Notes under the pieces: generated by a model
The model's input: the letters and a program-made list of their open reading frames with translations, nothing else
Database searches by the model: none
Told to the model about the DNA's origin: nothing
Assembly (NCBI GenBank): GCA_903872005.1
Contig: CAIQJD010000244.1
Coordinates: forward strand, 1-11,364
Length of the DNA stretch: 11,364 bases
Reading direction: 5' to 3'
Source of the DNA: an uncultured bacterium
Lineage (GTDB): Bacteria > Chloroflexota > Anaerolineae > JACIWP01
Shown: piece after piece, positions 1-7,575 of the stretch
Position numbering within the stretch: position 1 is the first letter of the stretch
How the letters are laid out: each line of letters opens with the position of its first letter
Position numbers and translations under genes: made by a program

Positions 1-664
1 AGTCGGCGGCCGGCAGGCCGGCGATCTCCGCGATGGCCGCGCCAATTCGCCGGCCGCTTTCCGCATGACCGTCGGCGCTGTGGTACAGAGACAACGGATA
101 GCTTGGCGCGTCGGCGAACCAGTAGAGCATCTCGACGCGGTTGGCCGGCGGCTGTGCGCCGCCCCAGTAGGGCGCGCCGGCCTCGACCAGCAGGTAGGGA
201 TAGAGACAGGTTTGCCAACTGCCTTGATAGCGCGGGTCGCTTTGGCGGCGGCCGGTCTTCCAGTCCACAATCATGGCGCGTTGGCCGCATTCCACGGCCA
301 GCAGGTCGAATTTGGCGACCAGGCGATAGTCGCCCCAGGGGATAGAGAGGGACAACTCGGCATGGCGCTCGGCGGGCAGGTCGGGCGGGCTGTCCAGGTA
401 GGCTTCCCACCAGGCGCGCAGGGGCGAGTCAACCGCCTCGCCGGCGAGGGCGCGTGCGACGTCTATGCCGGCGAAGTGCTGGCGCATGAGGCGGTGAAAG
501 CGTTGGCCGAGTGTGAGGCCCTCTTCCATGCCAGTCGGGCGCGCCGGCCACTCCAGCCCCTCGATCCAGCGCAGGTAGAAGCGCCGACGACAGTCATCGA
601 AGTCGGTGAGGGCGCTCTGGCTAAATTGGAAGTTGGCCGGCAAGGCCGGCCGGGCAATGACCAT
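1..664 (-). CDS. RecB/AddB-family PD-(D/E)XK nuclease, C-terminus beyond window
   Basis: Partial gene: 221 residues are visible from ATG 664, and the frame is still open at base 1. It opens with the family's usual N-terminal pattern, FSQSALTDFDDCRRRFYLRW (about 13-32), then GQRFH (53-57). The catalytic core follows: AKFDLL with D120, IVDWKTG with D134 and K136, and the downstream QTCLY box (Q151, Y155) typical of RecB nucleases. This is the PF12705-like fold of RecB, AddB and Cas4 relatives, metal-dependent DNA nucleases. C25 could be the first of four Fe-S cysteines as in AddB, but the C-terminal three would lie outside the window. The start was chosen as the first ATG in frame after a strong promoter; its ribosome binding site is weak. 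The gene lies just downstream of an SF1 helicase and an AddB-like protein, neither of which shows a nuclease domain, so it probably supplies their nuclease activity (inference). Cas4 is less likely because no CRISPR or cas genes are nearby. Confidence 0.88.
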   Translation of the reverse strand, partial: MVIARPALPANFQFSQSALTDFDDCRRRFYLRWIEGLEWPARPTGMEEGLTLGQRFHRLMRQHFAGIDVARALAGEAVDSPLRAWWEAYLDSPPDLPAERHAELSLSIPWGDYRLVAKFDLLAVECGQRAMIVDWKTGRRQSDPRYQGSWQTCLYPYLLVEAGAPYWGGAQPPANRVEMLYWFADAPSYPLSLYHSADGHAESGRRIGAAIAEIAGLPAAD

Positions 665-692
665 CGTTGACCGTCGTATGCGCCAACAGGCG

Positions 693-706
693 GATGTAGC
701 TACATC
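693..706. promoter_or_regulatory. Perfect 14-bp palindrome over the -10/start site, candidate operator
   Basis: GATGTAGCTACATC is identical to its reverse complement. It covers the last three bases of the -10 box and the probable transcription start of the nuclease gene, where a dimeric repressor would block RNA polymerase. It does not match the LexA boxes I know (CTGT-N8-ACAG, or GAAC-N4-GTTC), so the regulator is unknown. The operator role is inference from symmetry and position. Confidence 0.45.
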
Positions 707-731
707 ATACTGGCGTTCGGTGAATTGTCAA
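704..731 (-). promoter_or_regulatory. Sigma-70-type promoter of the nuclease gene
   Basis: On the minus strand TTGACA (731-726) and TATGAT (709-704) are separated by 16 bases. That is a perfect -35 and a one-mismatch -10. Transcription would start near 697, about 33 bases before the ATG at 664. The nuclease can therefore be transcribed separately from the upstream operon. Confidence 0.72.
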
Positions 732-784
732 CAGCGACGCCTGTCCGGGCATGCGCCGTTTCAGCGTTTGGGCCGGCGTCGGAT

Positions 785-2017
785 TCAGAAGCGTAGCAGC
801 GTCATGGCGAGCGCTTGCATGTAGTCGAGCAGCTCTGCTTCAGTCACATGCTCGTCCGGCCCGTGCGCGACTTCGAGACGACCCGGCCCGCAGGCTACCG
901 CCGGCACGCCGCGCGCCGTGAAGTGGCGGATGTCCAGGAAGCCGGGGCAGAGCAGGAAACGCGCCGGCCGGCCGCTCACTTCGCGTAACGCCTGGGCCAG
1001 GGCGCGACAGCCGGGTTCGTCCGGTTCGGTCAGCGCCGGCGCTGCTTCTAGCCAGACCTCGAACTCTACGTCCAGGCCGCCGGCGCGCATGGTGTCGCGT
1101 ACGGCAAACAATTCGGCGCGTGCCTCGGCCAGGGATTCCTCCGGGATCGGCCGGCGGTCAAGCGTGAAGTGGCAATGGCCGGGGATGATGTTGAACTTCT
1201 CGCCGCCGGCCATCTGGCCGCCTAACGCCAGGGTCGAGAACGCGGCGCGCGGATCTTCCACGGCGAAGCGGCTCTGTCGCGTTTCCACCGTCTTGCGTAG
1301 CGCGACCAGGGCCTCGGCGACCGGCAGCATGTCCTCGAAGGCATTGCGGCCCAGGTGGGGCAGCGTCGAATGCGCCGCCTTGCCGCGCACCACCACATTG
1401 GCTACCAGGGCCCCTTTGGAGGCGTTCCAGATGTCGCCCGACGTGCATTCGGGCATGATCATGAAGGCCATCTGACCCGCGTCCAGCCGGCCGGCGCGGA
1501 ACAGATAGCCGATGCCGGTCTCGCCGCCGCTCTCTTCATCAGGGGTGAGCGTCAACGTGAGCCGGCGTTTGGGCGCAAGCCCCAGGTCGCGTAGCGCCTG
1601 CAACGCGCCCCAGATGGCCGCCAGCCCGCCCTTCATGTCGGCCGTCCCGCGGCCATAGATGCGGTCGCCGGCGTGGCGCGGCTGATACTGGTCGGCATGA
1701 TTGGCCGGCACGACGTCGAAATGGCCGTGCAGATGCAGCGATCGGCCGGGCTGCGCGCCGCAGGAGCCGATGAGGGCCAGACGCGGGTAGGCGACGCCAT
1801 CAATGCCATAAGGACGCAATGCCGCCGGCGGCACGTGGACGGTCTCCACGGCGAACCCCACCTGCTCGGCGCGGGCGCGCAGGAGATCTACGATGGCGAC
1901 ATAGTTGTCGCCGGGCGGATTGGGCGTGGCGATGCCGACCAGCTCTTCGAGCAGACTGACGACCTCTTTCTGTCGCGCCGCCAACGCGGCGCGCAGCGCG
2001 TGCAAATCCGCGTCCAT
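785..2017 (-). CDS. M20-family metallopeptidase/deacylase (ArgE/DapE/CPG2-like)
   Basis: A complete 410-aa cytosolic enzyme of the di-zinc M20 family, which cleaves amide bonds in N-acyl amino acids or small peptides. Visible sites: HGHFD with H99 and D101; GTADMKG with bridging-metal D127; DEESGG with catalytic E161 and metal ligand E162; a possible second-metal ligand E190; and a late metal ligand H385 in VAHGPDEH. The lid/dimerisation domain runs from about 203 to 320 and carries KAAHSTLPHLGRNA (H216). Length is normal for ArgE/DapE. The start at 2017 was chosen because GGAGGT lies 6 bases upstream; in-frame ATG 2041 and TTG 2047 have no such site. The gene begins 26 bases after the helicase stop, so it is probably co-transcribed. 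The substrate cannot be decided: acetylornithine, succinyl-diaminopimelate or dipeptides are all possible, and no arginine or lysine pathway genes are adjacent. A direct role in DNA processing is not expected. Confidence 0.88.
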   Translation of the reverse strand: MDADLHALRAALAARQKEVVSLLEELVGIATPNPPGDNYVAIVDLLRARAEQVGFAVETVHVPPAALRPYGIDGVAYPRLALIGSCGAQPGRSLHLHGHFDVVPANHADQYQPRHAGDRIYGRGTADMKGGLAAIWGALQALRDLGLAPKRRLTLTLTPDEESGGETGIGYLFRAGRLDAGQMAFMIMPECTSGDIWNASKGALVANVVVRGKAAHSTLPHLGRNAFEDMLPVAEALVALRKTVETRQSRFAVEDPRAAFSTLALGGQMAGGEKFNIIPGHCHFTLDRRPIPEESLAEARAELFAVRDTMRAGGLDVEFEVWLEAAPALTEPDEPGCRALAQALREVSGRPARFLLCPGFLDIRHFTARGVPAVACGPGRLEVAHGPDEHVTEAELLDYMQALAMTLLRF

Positions 2018-2043
2018 CAGATAACCTCCGTGCCCGGCCATGC

Positions 2044-4287
2044 TCAAGCCGGGCGCTCCGCATCATCTTCTTCCGCCAATTCGCGCAGGATGCCAACGAT
2101 TGGCGCCATCACTGCGGCGCGATCATAGCGCCCGCCGACGCGCGCCGTGCGTGCCCAACTGATGACCAGGTTGCGCCGCGCGCGCGTGATGCCTACGTAG
2201 AGGAGGCGCAGGCGCTCGGCGATCAGCTCCAGGCGGGCTTCGTGGGTGGGCGACCGGCCGGCCGGTCCGACCGGCGCGCGGCCGGCCAGGGAGCGCGTCA
2301 GGGCCGCGACTTCGGCCTCGGTGTCCGCGCCCTCCAGGATGTTGGGGCCGTTCACCCTACAGTCCTCCAAGATGAGCGGGAGCCAGTCACGGGTGCAGGA
2401 GATCAGGTAGACGAGATCCCATTCCAGGCCCTTCGCCTTGTGCATGGTGGCGATGGTGATGCGGCCGGGTTGCGGCTCGAAGCCCAGCTCGCCGCGGCCG
2501 GCGACGTTGAGGCCGCGCGCGCTGAAAGCGATCTCGTGAATTTCACGGGCCAGGTCGGGGAGGCGCAGGGCCGGCATGTCGTCGGCGACGCGGCGGGCCA
2601 GCACGGCCAGTTGTTGTACCACGGCCAGATCGAAGGGGCTACGGAATAGCTCCGTCCCGATGGTCAGAAGCAGCTCGTCGGCCGGCAGGACCGCGGCGCG
2701 CGCCCAGCGGGCGACGCGCGCCGCGAACTGATCTATGACGACGTGTTCGTCGAGTTTGGTCTCCTGGCGCGGCGGCAGGGCGTCGCGCCGGCGCGCGCCT
2801 TCGGGAGGGAAGAGCAGCGCTTCGGGCCGGCAACTGCTGATGAGGCGCTCAATGTGTGCCGGGTCTGCTTCGGCCGGCGTCGTGAGGATGCCGGCGTCGG
2901 TCAGGGCATGGAAGAGCGCGCCGAGCCGGCGGGCATCGGCCGGCTCGGCCAGGAAGTCGAGGGTGTGAGAGAGCGCCTGCGCGACATGGCGCGCGCTGGC
3001 CGGCGTGCGGAGCAATTCGTCAAAGGCGACGCCCCGGGAGCGCAGTATCTTGCCCAGCTCGTTCCCCAGGTCGTTGGTGGGGAGGAGGATCGCCAGGGTG
3101 CGCTCCGGGTAGCGCGCGGCATACTGGGCGGCGCGGGTCGCGGTGTCGGCCAGCTCTTCCTGCCAGGTGTCGAACTCGCGATTCAGGACGAGGCAGGGCG
3201 TTTCGGTCGGTGGGTTCGGCTGTGGATCGCCGGCGTCGGTGGGGCGGATGATCTGGTACTCGAAGGCCCGCGTCCGAATGTCGGGTTCGGGGTAGCGTTC
3301 GCAGACCCAGCGCGCCAGGGCATTGGCGAGGTAGAGGATGGGGCGGGCGCTGCGGCCAGATTGGTCGAGGCCGATGGCGCGCACGTCGGGCCGGCGGCTG
3401 AAGCGGCGGAAGTAGCGCGGATCGGCCGAGGTGAAGGTGGCATTGATGGCCTGATTGGGGTCGCCGACGCGGGCCCAGTTGCCGTCGGGGCCAGTCAGTA
3501 GCTCCAGGATGCGCTCTTGTAGCGGCGACGAATCCTGCGCTTCATCCTCCAGGATATAGGGCCAGCGCTGGCGCAGGGCCGGCACGAGGCCGGGGTTGTC
3601 TTCCAACAGGGAACAGGCCAGCCAAATCAGGTCGTCGAAATCCAGGGCGGCGCGGGCCTGGACCTGGGTCTGGTAGAGGGAGTAGATCTCGGCGCCCATG
3701 CGCGCCAGGAGTTGTTCGCCCGATTCGGGGAGCCGGTTCAGGCGCTCCATGAGGACATTGGGCGGGGTGCGACCGAGTTTGGCGGTGCGGATGACGGCGG
3801 CGGCGATGCGGCCGGTCTGGTCGCGCCACTGCCGGCGCAGCCAGCCGTCGGAGCGCTCGCCGGCCGTGCCGCGCAAGAAGCTCAACCAGCGGTCCTGGCA
3901 ACGCTCGGTCCAGCGGATCGTGGCGTCTATGCGAATGCCGTTGGTTTCGTTGTCATCGAGGACCTTGTAGTCGGTGTCGAGGCCGAGGATGGCGGCGTTC
4001 TCCTGCACCAGGAGATGGGAGAGAGAATGCAGGGTACGCACGTCGTAGCCGATCTGGCGCGGCAGGCCGCGCTCGCCCAGGAAGCCGGCGATCTTGTGCT
4101 TGAAGCTGGATGCTGCGGCGTTGGAGAAGGTGACGATGAGCACCTGGCCGGCCGGCCGGTCGGCGACGAGGCCGGCGGCGAGGAGCGAGAGAGTGGTCGT
4201 CTTGCCGCTGCCGGGCACGGCCGAGATCGCCATGCGTCCCCCACGATAGTCCATGACGGCGCGTTGCGCCTGGCGCAGTTGCATCAT
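2044..4287 (-). CDS. UvrD/PcrA-type SF1A DNA helicase, AddA-like without nuclease domain
   Basis: A complete 747-aa ATP-driven DNA translocase with all SF1 helicase motifs: Q motif LRQAQ (4-8), motif I VPGSGKT (24-30), Ia VTFSNAAA (52-59), Ib RTLHS (84-88), II LEDEAQDSS (246-254), III VGDPNQAIN (274-282), a motif IV-like region DQSGRS (308-313), V TIATMHKAKGLEWDLVYL (611-628) and VI LYVGITRAR (696-704). The protein ends soon after motif VI, so it lacks the C-terminal nuclease domain of AddA or RecB. ATG 4287 is preceded by GGAGG with 7-base spacing and overlaps the upstream stop as ATGA, implying translational coupling with the AddB-like gene. The open frame extends back to 4437, but that part lies inside the upstream gene and is proline/arginine-rich shadow sequence. 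UvrD or PcrA acting alone in excision repair is possible, but the coupling suggests it is the motor of a helicase-nuclease complex (inference). Confidence 0.93.
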   Translation of the reverse strand: MMQLRQAQRAVMDYRGGRMAISAVPGSGKTTTLSLLAAGLVADRPAGQVLIVTFSNAAASSFKHKIAGFLGERGLPRQIGYDVRTLHSLSHLLVQENAAILGLDTDYKVLDDNETNGIRIDATIRWTERCQDRWLSFLRGTAGERSDGWLRRQWRDQTGRIAAAVIRTAKLGRTPPNVLMERLNRLPESGEQLLARMGAEIYSLYQTQVQARAALDFDDLIWLACSLLEDNPGLVPALRQRWPYILEDEAQDSSPLQERILELLTGPDGNWARVGDPNQAINATFTSADPRYFRRFSRRPDVRAIGLDQSGRSARPILYLANALARWVCERYPEPDIRTRAFEYQIIRPTDAGDPQPNPPTETPCLVLNREFDTWQEELADTATRAAQYAARYPERTLAILLPTNDLGNELGKILRSRGVAFDELLRTPASARHVAQALSHTLDFLAEPADARRLGALFHALTDAGILTTPAEADPAHIERLISSCRPEALLFPPEGARRRDALPPRQETKLDEHVVIDQFAARVARWARAAVLPADELLLTIGTELFRSPFDLAVVQQLAVLARRVADDMPALRLPDLAREIHEIAFSARGLNVAGRGELGFEPQPGRITIATMHKAKGLEWDLVYLISCTRDWLPLILEDCRVNGPNILEGADTEAEVAALTRSLAGRAPVGPAGRSPTHEARLELIAERLRLLYVGITRARRNLVISWARTARVGGRYDRAAVMAPIVGILRELAEEDDAERPA

Positions 4288-6398
4288 TGGGCTGCCTCCG
4301 GCGCGAAGGCAGCTAGGAGGGACGGGAAGAGGGGGCCGTCCTGGGTCTGGCCGAGCGAATCGAGGTCGCTGCCGCAGAGGAAGATCTGCCGGCGGCAGCG
4401 CTTGGTGAGGCCGTCGGTCATGCGCGCCAGGAGCCAATTCCGCAACGCTTCGTCCTTGCCTTCATCCCACAGGAGGCCGGGCGTCCACGATTCCCGCAGC
4501 ACCAGGGCGTTGGTGAGGGGTTGGTGCGGCGGGCGCCACCACTGGCGCGAGCCGACATCCATCCAGAACTGGTAGTCTGAGGAGCGGCCCTCCAGCAGGT
4601 AGTTGTAGGCCGGCGTGATGAGCAGTTCGGCTGGCGCGGCCGGGTCGGCTTCGGGCGGGCGCACGTATTCGCCGGCGATGATGCCCTGGTTGATCATCTC
4701 GACGTAGGCGCGGCCGAGGGCCGGCGATTCGGGGCCTGCCGCGCCGATGGCGGCTGCGGAGAGGCGGAACTGACGGGCTGATTCTGTGAGGCGGGCGCAG
4801 GCGACGCGGCGTTCGGCGGAGCCGGCCGGCGACCAGAAAGCCGGCAGGAGCAATACTTCCAAAAAGAAGTGCTCTAGGAAATGGTCGAGGGTCTCCGAGG
4901 GAGCGGCCTGATAGTCGCGCAGCCATTGATACAGCCGTTCGTAGCTTTCGGCGATGGCGAAACCGATGCGCTCGCGATCTCTGACGCTCAGGGCATCGGG
5001 TGCGGCCAATGCGCCCTGCGGGTCGCGCACGCGTTGGGCCAGGAGCATGGCGCGCGGGAGGTCGAGGCCGGCCATCATGACGCTGAAGGCTTCGGCGATC
5101 TCGAAGGTCTGGGGGCGCGGCTGCCAATCGGGATGGGCCAGCAGCGCCAGGGTCAGCAGGCCACGCGTGACGGCATCGTCGCGGAAGCTGATCCAGCGGC
5201 GCATGAGCTGCACGGGGACGCCCAGGGCGCGCAGAGCATCTTGCAAGCCGAAGCGTAGCACAGCGTCGGCATACGGGCAGATGACGGCGATGTCGGCCGG
5301 CCGTGCGGCCTGTTCGTGGATCAATTGGGCGATGCGGCCGGCCGTCCAGGCGATCATCTCGGAGCGCAGGCCGGTCTGCTTGACTTCCGCGATGGCGGTC
5401 AGCGGGCCGGCCGGCTCTTGGGCCGGGGGCGCCTGTTTGAGCTGCGCGGCGACGGCCCGGGAAAGCCGGCGCATATCGGGATTGGCGATGAAGGCGTCTG
5501 GCAGCTCGATGTTCTGGCGGCAGGCGGTCGCGAGCCGGCGCGCCTGGTCCGGGTCTATGCCGAGGAGGATGCGGAAGCCGCCCCCTTCGTCGTATGCCAG
5601 CGCGCCCGAGTCGCAGGAGGCAAGGAGCCGGCGCAGCATATCCTGGGCGACCGGCACAGATTCCTCGACGTTATCGGCGATGACGTGACGATACTGGCGC
5701 GAAAAGTAGGACCAGAAGAGGGGCTGGGGTAGCAGCCGGCGCCAGAAGACTTCAACGGTCAGGGAGATGTCAAGGGCGCTGCGCTCCAGGCAGAGTTGTC
5801 GGAAGAGGTTGGCGCACTGCTGTGCCTGGTCATAGAGTGGGGCGCGCTGCGGGTTGACATCGGCGCGCGCCAGGCGCTCGCCGACTTCCGTGTGGGCGTA
5901 GCCATTGACCGCGGCGCGGTTGAGGTTGTCGAGGAGCTGGGAGGTGAGCCGGCGCGGGCGAATTCGCAGATCGCCGAAATAGCCCTTGTCACGCAAGGGT
6001 TGGGCGATCTGGTACATCAGGTATTGGGATGTTTCGTAGGCCAGGAAGGTCGGCTCGCGGATCGGCTCGCTGAAGCCGGCTTCGGCGGCGACGGCCGGCC
6101 AGAAGAGGTCTACCATCTGGCGCGCCAGGCCATAGTAGGTGTTGATCACCGGCCGGCCGTGCGGCCCCAGGCGCGCCTCGACCAGCGCGCGTTCCCAGGC
6201 CAGGCGGACGGCGCGATCGGGGACGAGGACGAGGATGGACTCGCCGCGCACCGGCTGGGCCAGGAGATGGATGAGCCGGCGTGTCAGGGCCACGGACTTG
6301 CCCGCGCCGGCCGGCCCGTGGATGAACAGCGTGTCGTTTTCGGCGCGCGGGCGCTCGATGATCTGTTGTTGTCGGTCGGTCAGGGCGAATTCCAACAT
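4284..6398 (-). CDS. AddB/RecC-like P-loop protein with degenerate motif II
   Basis: A complete 704-aa protein. The N-terminus carries a helicase-type P-loop, FIHGPAGAGKS (25-35; K34, S35), and LVLVPDRAV (57-64) resembles motif Ia. Motif II is degraded: the place where a helicase has DE-x-QD reads VIADNVEES (239-247), so ATP hydrolysis and unwinding may be lost or weak, as in RecC and the helicase-like part of AddB. Near the C-terminus LLITPAYNYLLEGRSSDYQF (592-611), then MDVGSRQWW, sits where motif V would be. No PD-(D/E)XK nuclease motif is visible at the C-terminus, where AddB carries one. ATG 6398 was chosen because GAGGT precedes it by 8 bases; the in-frame ATG 6419 has no site. The gene is coupled to the helicase by a 4-base overlap and starts 33 bases after the second permease. 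I infer a scaffold or recognition partner of the helicase. An independent SF1 ATPase is the alternative. Confidence 0.72.
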   Translation of the reverse strand: MLEFALTDRQQQIIERPRAENDTLFIHGPAGAGKSVALTRRLIHLLAQPVRGESILVLVPDRAVRLAWERALVEARLGPHGRPVINTYYGLARQMVDLFWPAVAAEAGFSEPIREPTFLAYETSQYLMYQIAQPLRDKGYFGDLRIRPRRLTSQLLDNLNRAAVNGYAHTEVGERLARADVNPQRAPLYDQAQQCANLFRQLCLERSALDISLTVEVFWRRLLPQPLFWSYFSRQYRHVIADNVEESVPVAQDMLRRLLASCDSGALAYDEGGGFRILLGIDPDQARRLATACRQNIELPDAFIANPDMRRLSRAVAAQLKQAPPAQEPAGPLTAIAEVKQTGLRSEMIAWTAGRIAQLIHEQAARPADIAVICPYADAVLRFGLQDALRALGVPVQLMRRWISFRDDAVTRGLLTLALLAHPDWQPRPQTFEIAEAFSVMMAGLDLPRAMLLAQRVRDPQGALAAPDALSVRDRERIGFAIAESYERLYQWLRDYQAAPSETLDHFLEHFFLEVLLLPAFWSPAGSAERRVACARLTESARQFRLSAAAIGAAGPESPALGRAYVEMINQGIIAGEYVRPPEADPAAPAELLITPAYNYLLEGRSSDYQFWMDVGSRQWWRPPHQPLTNALVLRESWTPGLLWDEGKDEALRNWLLARMTDGLTKRCRRQIFLCGSDLDSLGQTQDGPLFPSLLAAFAPEAAQ
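4295..4299 (-). promoter_or_regulatory. Ribosome binding site fixing the helicase start
   Basis: GGAGG on the minus strand lies within the last codons of the AddB-like gene, 7 bases before ATG 4287. It supports the ATGA overlap start and rules against the longer frame beginning at 4437. Confidence 0.75.
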
Positions 6399-6431
6399 GC
6401 GGAGCGACCTCAAGGGCATGGCGCCGCGGCG

Positions 6432-7550
6432 CTAGTCGAGCCGGCTGTGTACCAGGCGATAGGCGGCAGCCAGGATGATGCTGCCCAGGATGATCAGCGC
6501 CAGAACATCGGCCTGCAAGTCGGCGAGGCCGGCGCCTTTCAGCATGATGTTGCGAACAATGGTCATGTAGTGGCGCACCGGGAAGCACCAGGAGAGCCGG
6601 CTGAGCAGCCAGGGCATGTTCTTCACGGGCACCAGATAGCCGGAAAAAGCAACATTGAGTACGCCCACCAGGAAGACCATGAGGAGCGACTGCTGCTGGC
6701 TGACGGCGACGCTGGAGATCGTGAGGCCGATGCCCATTTCGGCCAGGATATAGAGCGCGGTCAGGCCGAAGAGGAGCAGCAGGGAGCCGCGCATCGGGAC
6801 TTTGTAGATGAACAGATTGGCTGACAGCATGACGGCGAAATCGGTCAGGGCAATGACCATGACGGGGATGGCCTTGCCGATGAGCAGCTCGCTGCGGCTC
6901 AGGGGCGTGACCCGCAATTGCTCCATGGTGCCGCGCTCGCGCGCGCGGGCCAAGCCGAAGGAGGCGACCAGCATCGTGACCATGTAGACGATGAGGCCCA
7001 ATTGCGCCGGCAACGTCGAGTAGCGATGGTTCAATTCCTGGTTATAGTAGATGACCGGCCGCACGTCGATGCCGGCCGTCGGGAGCGCCCCCCAACGCTC
7101 GGTGGCTATTTGCACCTGGGTGTGGGTCAGGATGCCCTGGGCCAGCCGTTCGAGGGTGAGGCCGACGATGACGTTGGAGCCGTCCACGAGGAGCTGCACC
7201 GCCGGCCGGCGGTCGCCGGCGGCCAAATCTGCGGCGAAGTTGGGCGGGATGATGACGATCATGTCGGCTTCGCCGGCGTCGAGGAGGCGCTTGCCGGCGT
7301 CGAGGCTTGCCGGCGTCTGGGTAACGTCCATCTGTGTTGAGTTGTTGAAAGCGGTTGTCAGGCTGCGGCTGATGCTGCTGTGATCCTGATCGCAGACGGC
7401 GACGCGCAGATGGTTCACGTCAGTGCTGGTAGCGGCGGCCAGCATGACGAGTTGGAAGAGTGGGCCGAACAGGACAAAGGGCGTGAGGAGCCGGTCGCGC
7501 CGGAAGTGAATCAGCTCTTTACGCACTAGGTTGAAGATTTGCGCCAGCAT
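6432..7550 (-). CDS. ABC-2 type transporter permease (YhhJ/YbhR-like), second of pair
   Basis: A complete 372-aa inner-membrane protein with the ABC-2 permease layout (PF12698-like). One membrane segment lies near the N-terminus (about 22-40). It is followed by a large extracytoplasmic domain (about 42-180) containing VIIPPNFAADLAAG, a pattern common in these domains. Five further membrane segments lie near 184-201, 226-248, 255-280, 288-308 and 348-365. The cytoplasmic loop RERGTMEQLRVTPLSRSELL (204-223) is the hallmark segment that contacts the ATPase. ATG 7550 has GGGAG 9 bases upstream, and the gene starts 25 bases after the first permease. Relatives export drugs, lipids or polysaccharide as heterodimers with a cytosolic ATPase. 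The substrate cannot be told here, and no ATPase gene is present in the window. Confidence 0.87.
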   Translation of the reverse strand: MLAQIFNLVRKELIHFRRDRLLTPFVLFGPLFQLVMLAAATSTDVNHLRVAVCDQDHSSISRSLTTAFNNSTQMDVTQTPASLDAGKRLLDAGEADMIVIIPPNFAADLAAGDRRPAVQLLVDGSNVIVGLTLERLAQGILTHTQVQIATERWGALPTAGIDVRPVIYYNQELNHRYSTLPAQLGLIVYMVTMLVASFGLARARERGTMEQLRVTPLSRSELLIGKAIPVMVIALTDFAVMLSANLFIYKVPMRGSLLLLFGLTALYILAEMGIGLTISSVAVSQQQSLLMVFLVGVLNVAFSGYLVPVKNMPWLLSRLSWCFPVRHYMTIVRNIMLKGAGLADLQADVLALIILGSIILAAAYRLVHSRLD

Positions 7551-7575
7551 GATGGGCGTCTCCCGTCTACGCGAC

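Noticed and set aside
1..664. Cas4 identity for the nuclease
   Set aside because: The fold is shared, but there are no CRISPR or cas neighbours and the context is a helicase/AddB-like pair.
65..670. Plus-strand 201-codon frame at the window start
   Set aside because: The opposite strand encodes a recognisable PD-(D/E)XK nuclease with a promoter; the plus frame shows nothing recognisable.
693..706. LexA/SOS box
   Set aside because: The palindrome does not fit CTGT-N8-ACAG, GAAC-N4-GTTC or the mycobacterial form; an SOS claim is unsupported.
4288..4437. Earlier start for the helicase at 4437
   Set aside because: It lies within the AddB-like gene, is low complexity, and the ATGA overlap start has a clear GGAGG.
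3712..6824. Long plus-strand open frames (3712-4575, 5796-6824 and others) opposite the helicase and AddB-like genes
   Set aside because: Their low-complexity products lack motifs and ribosome binding sites, whereas the minus-strand proteins carry ordered helicase motifs.
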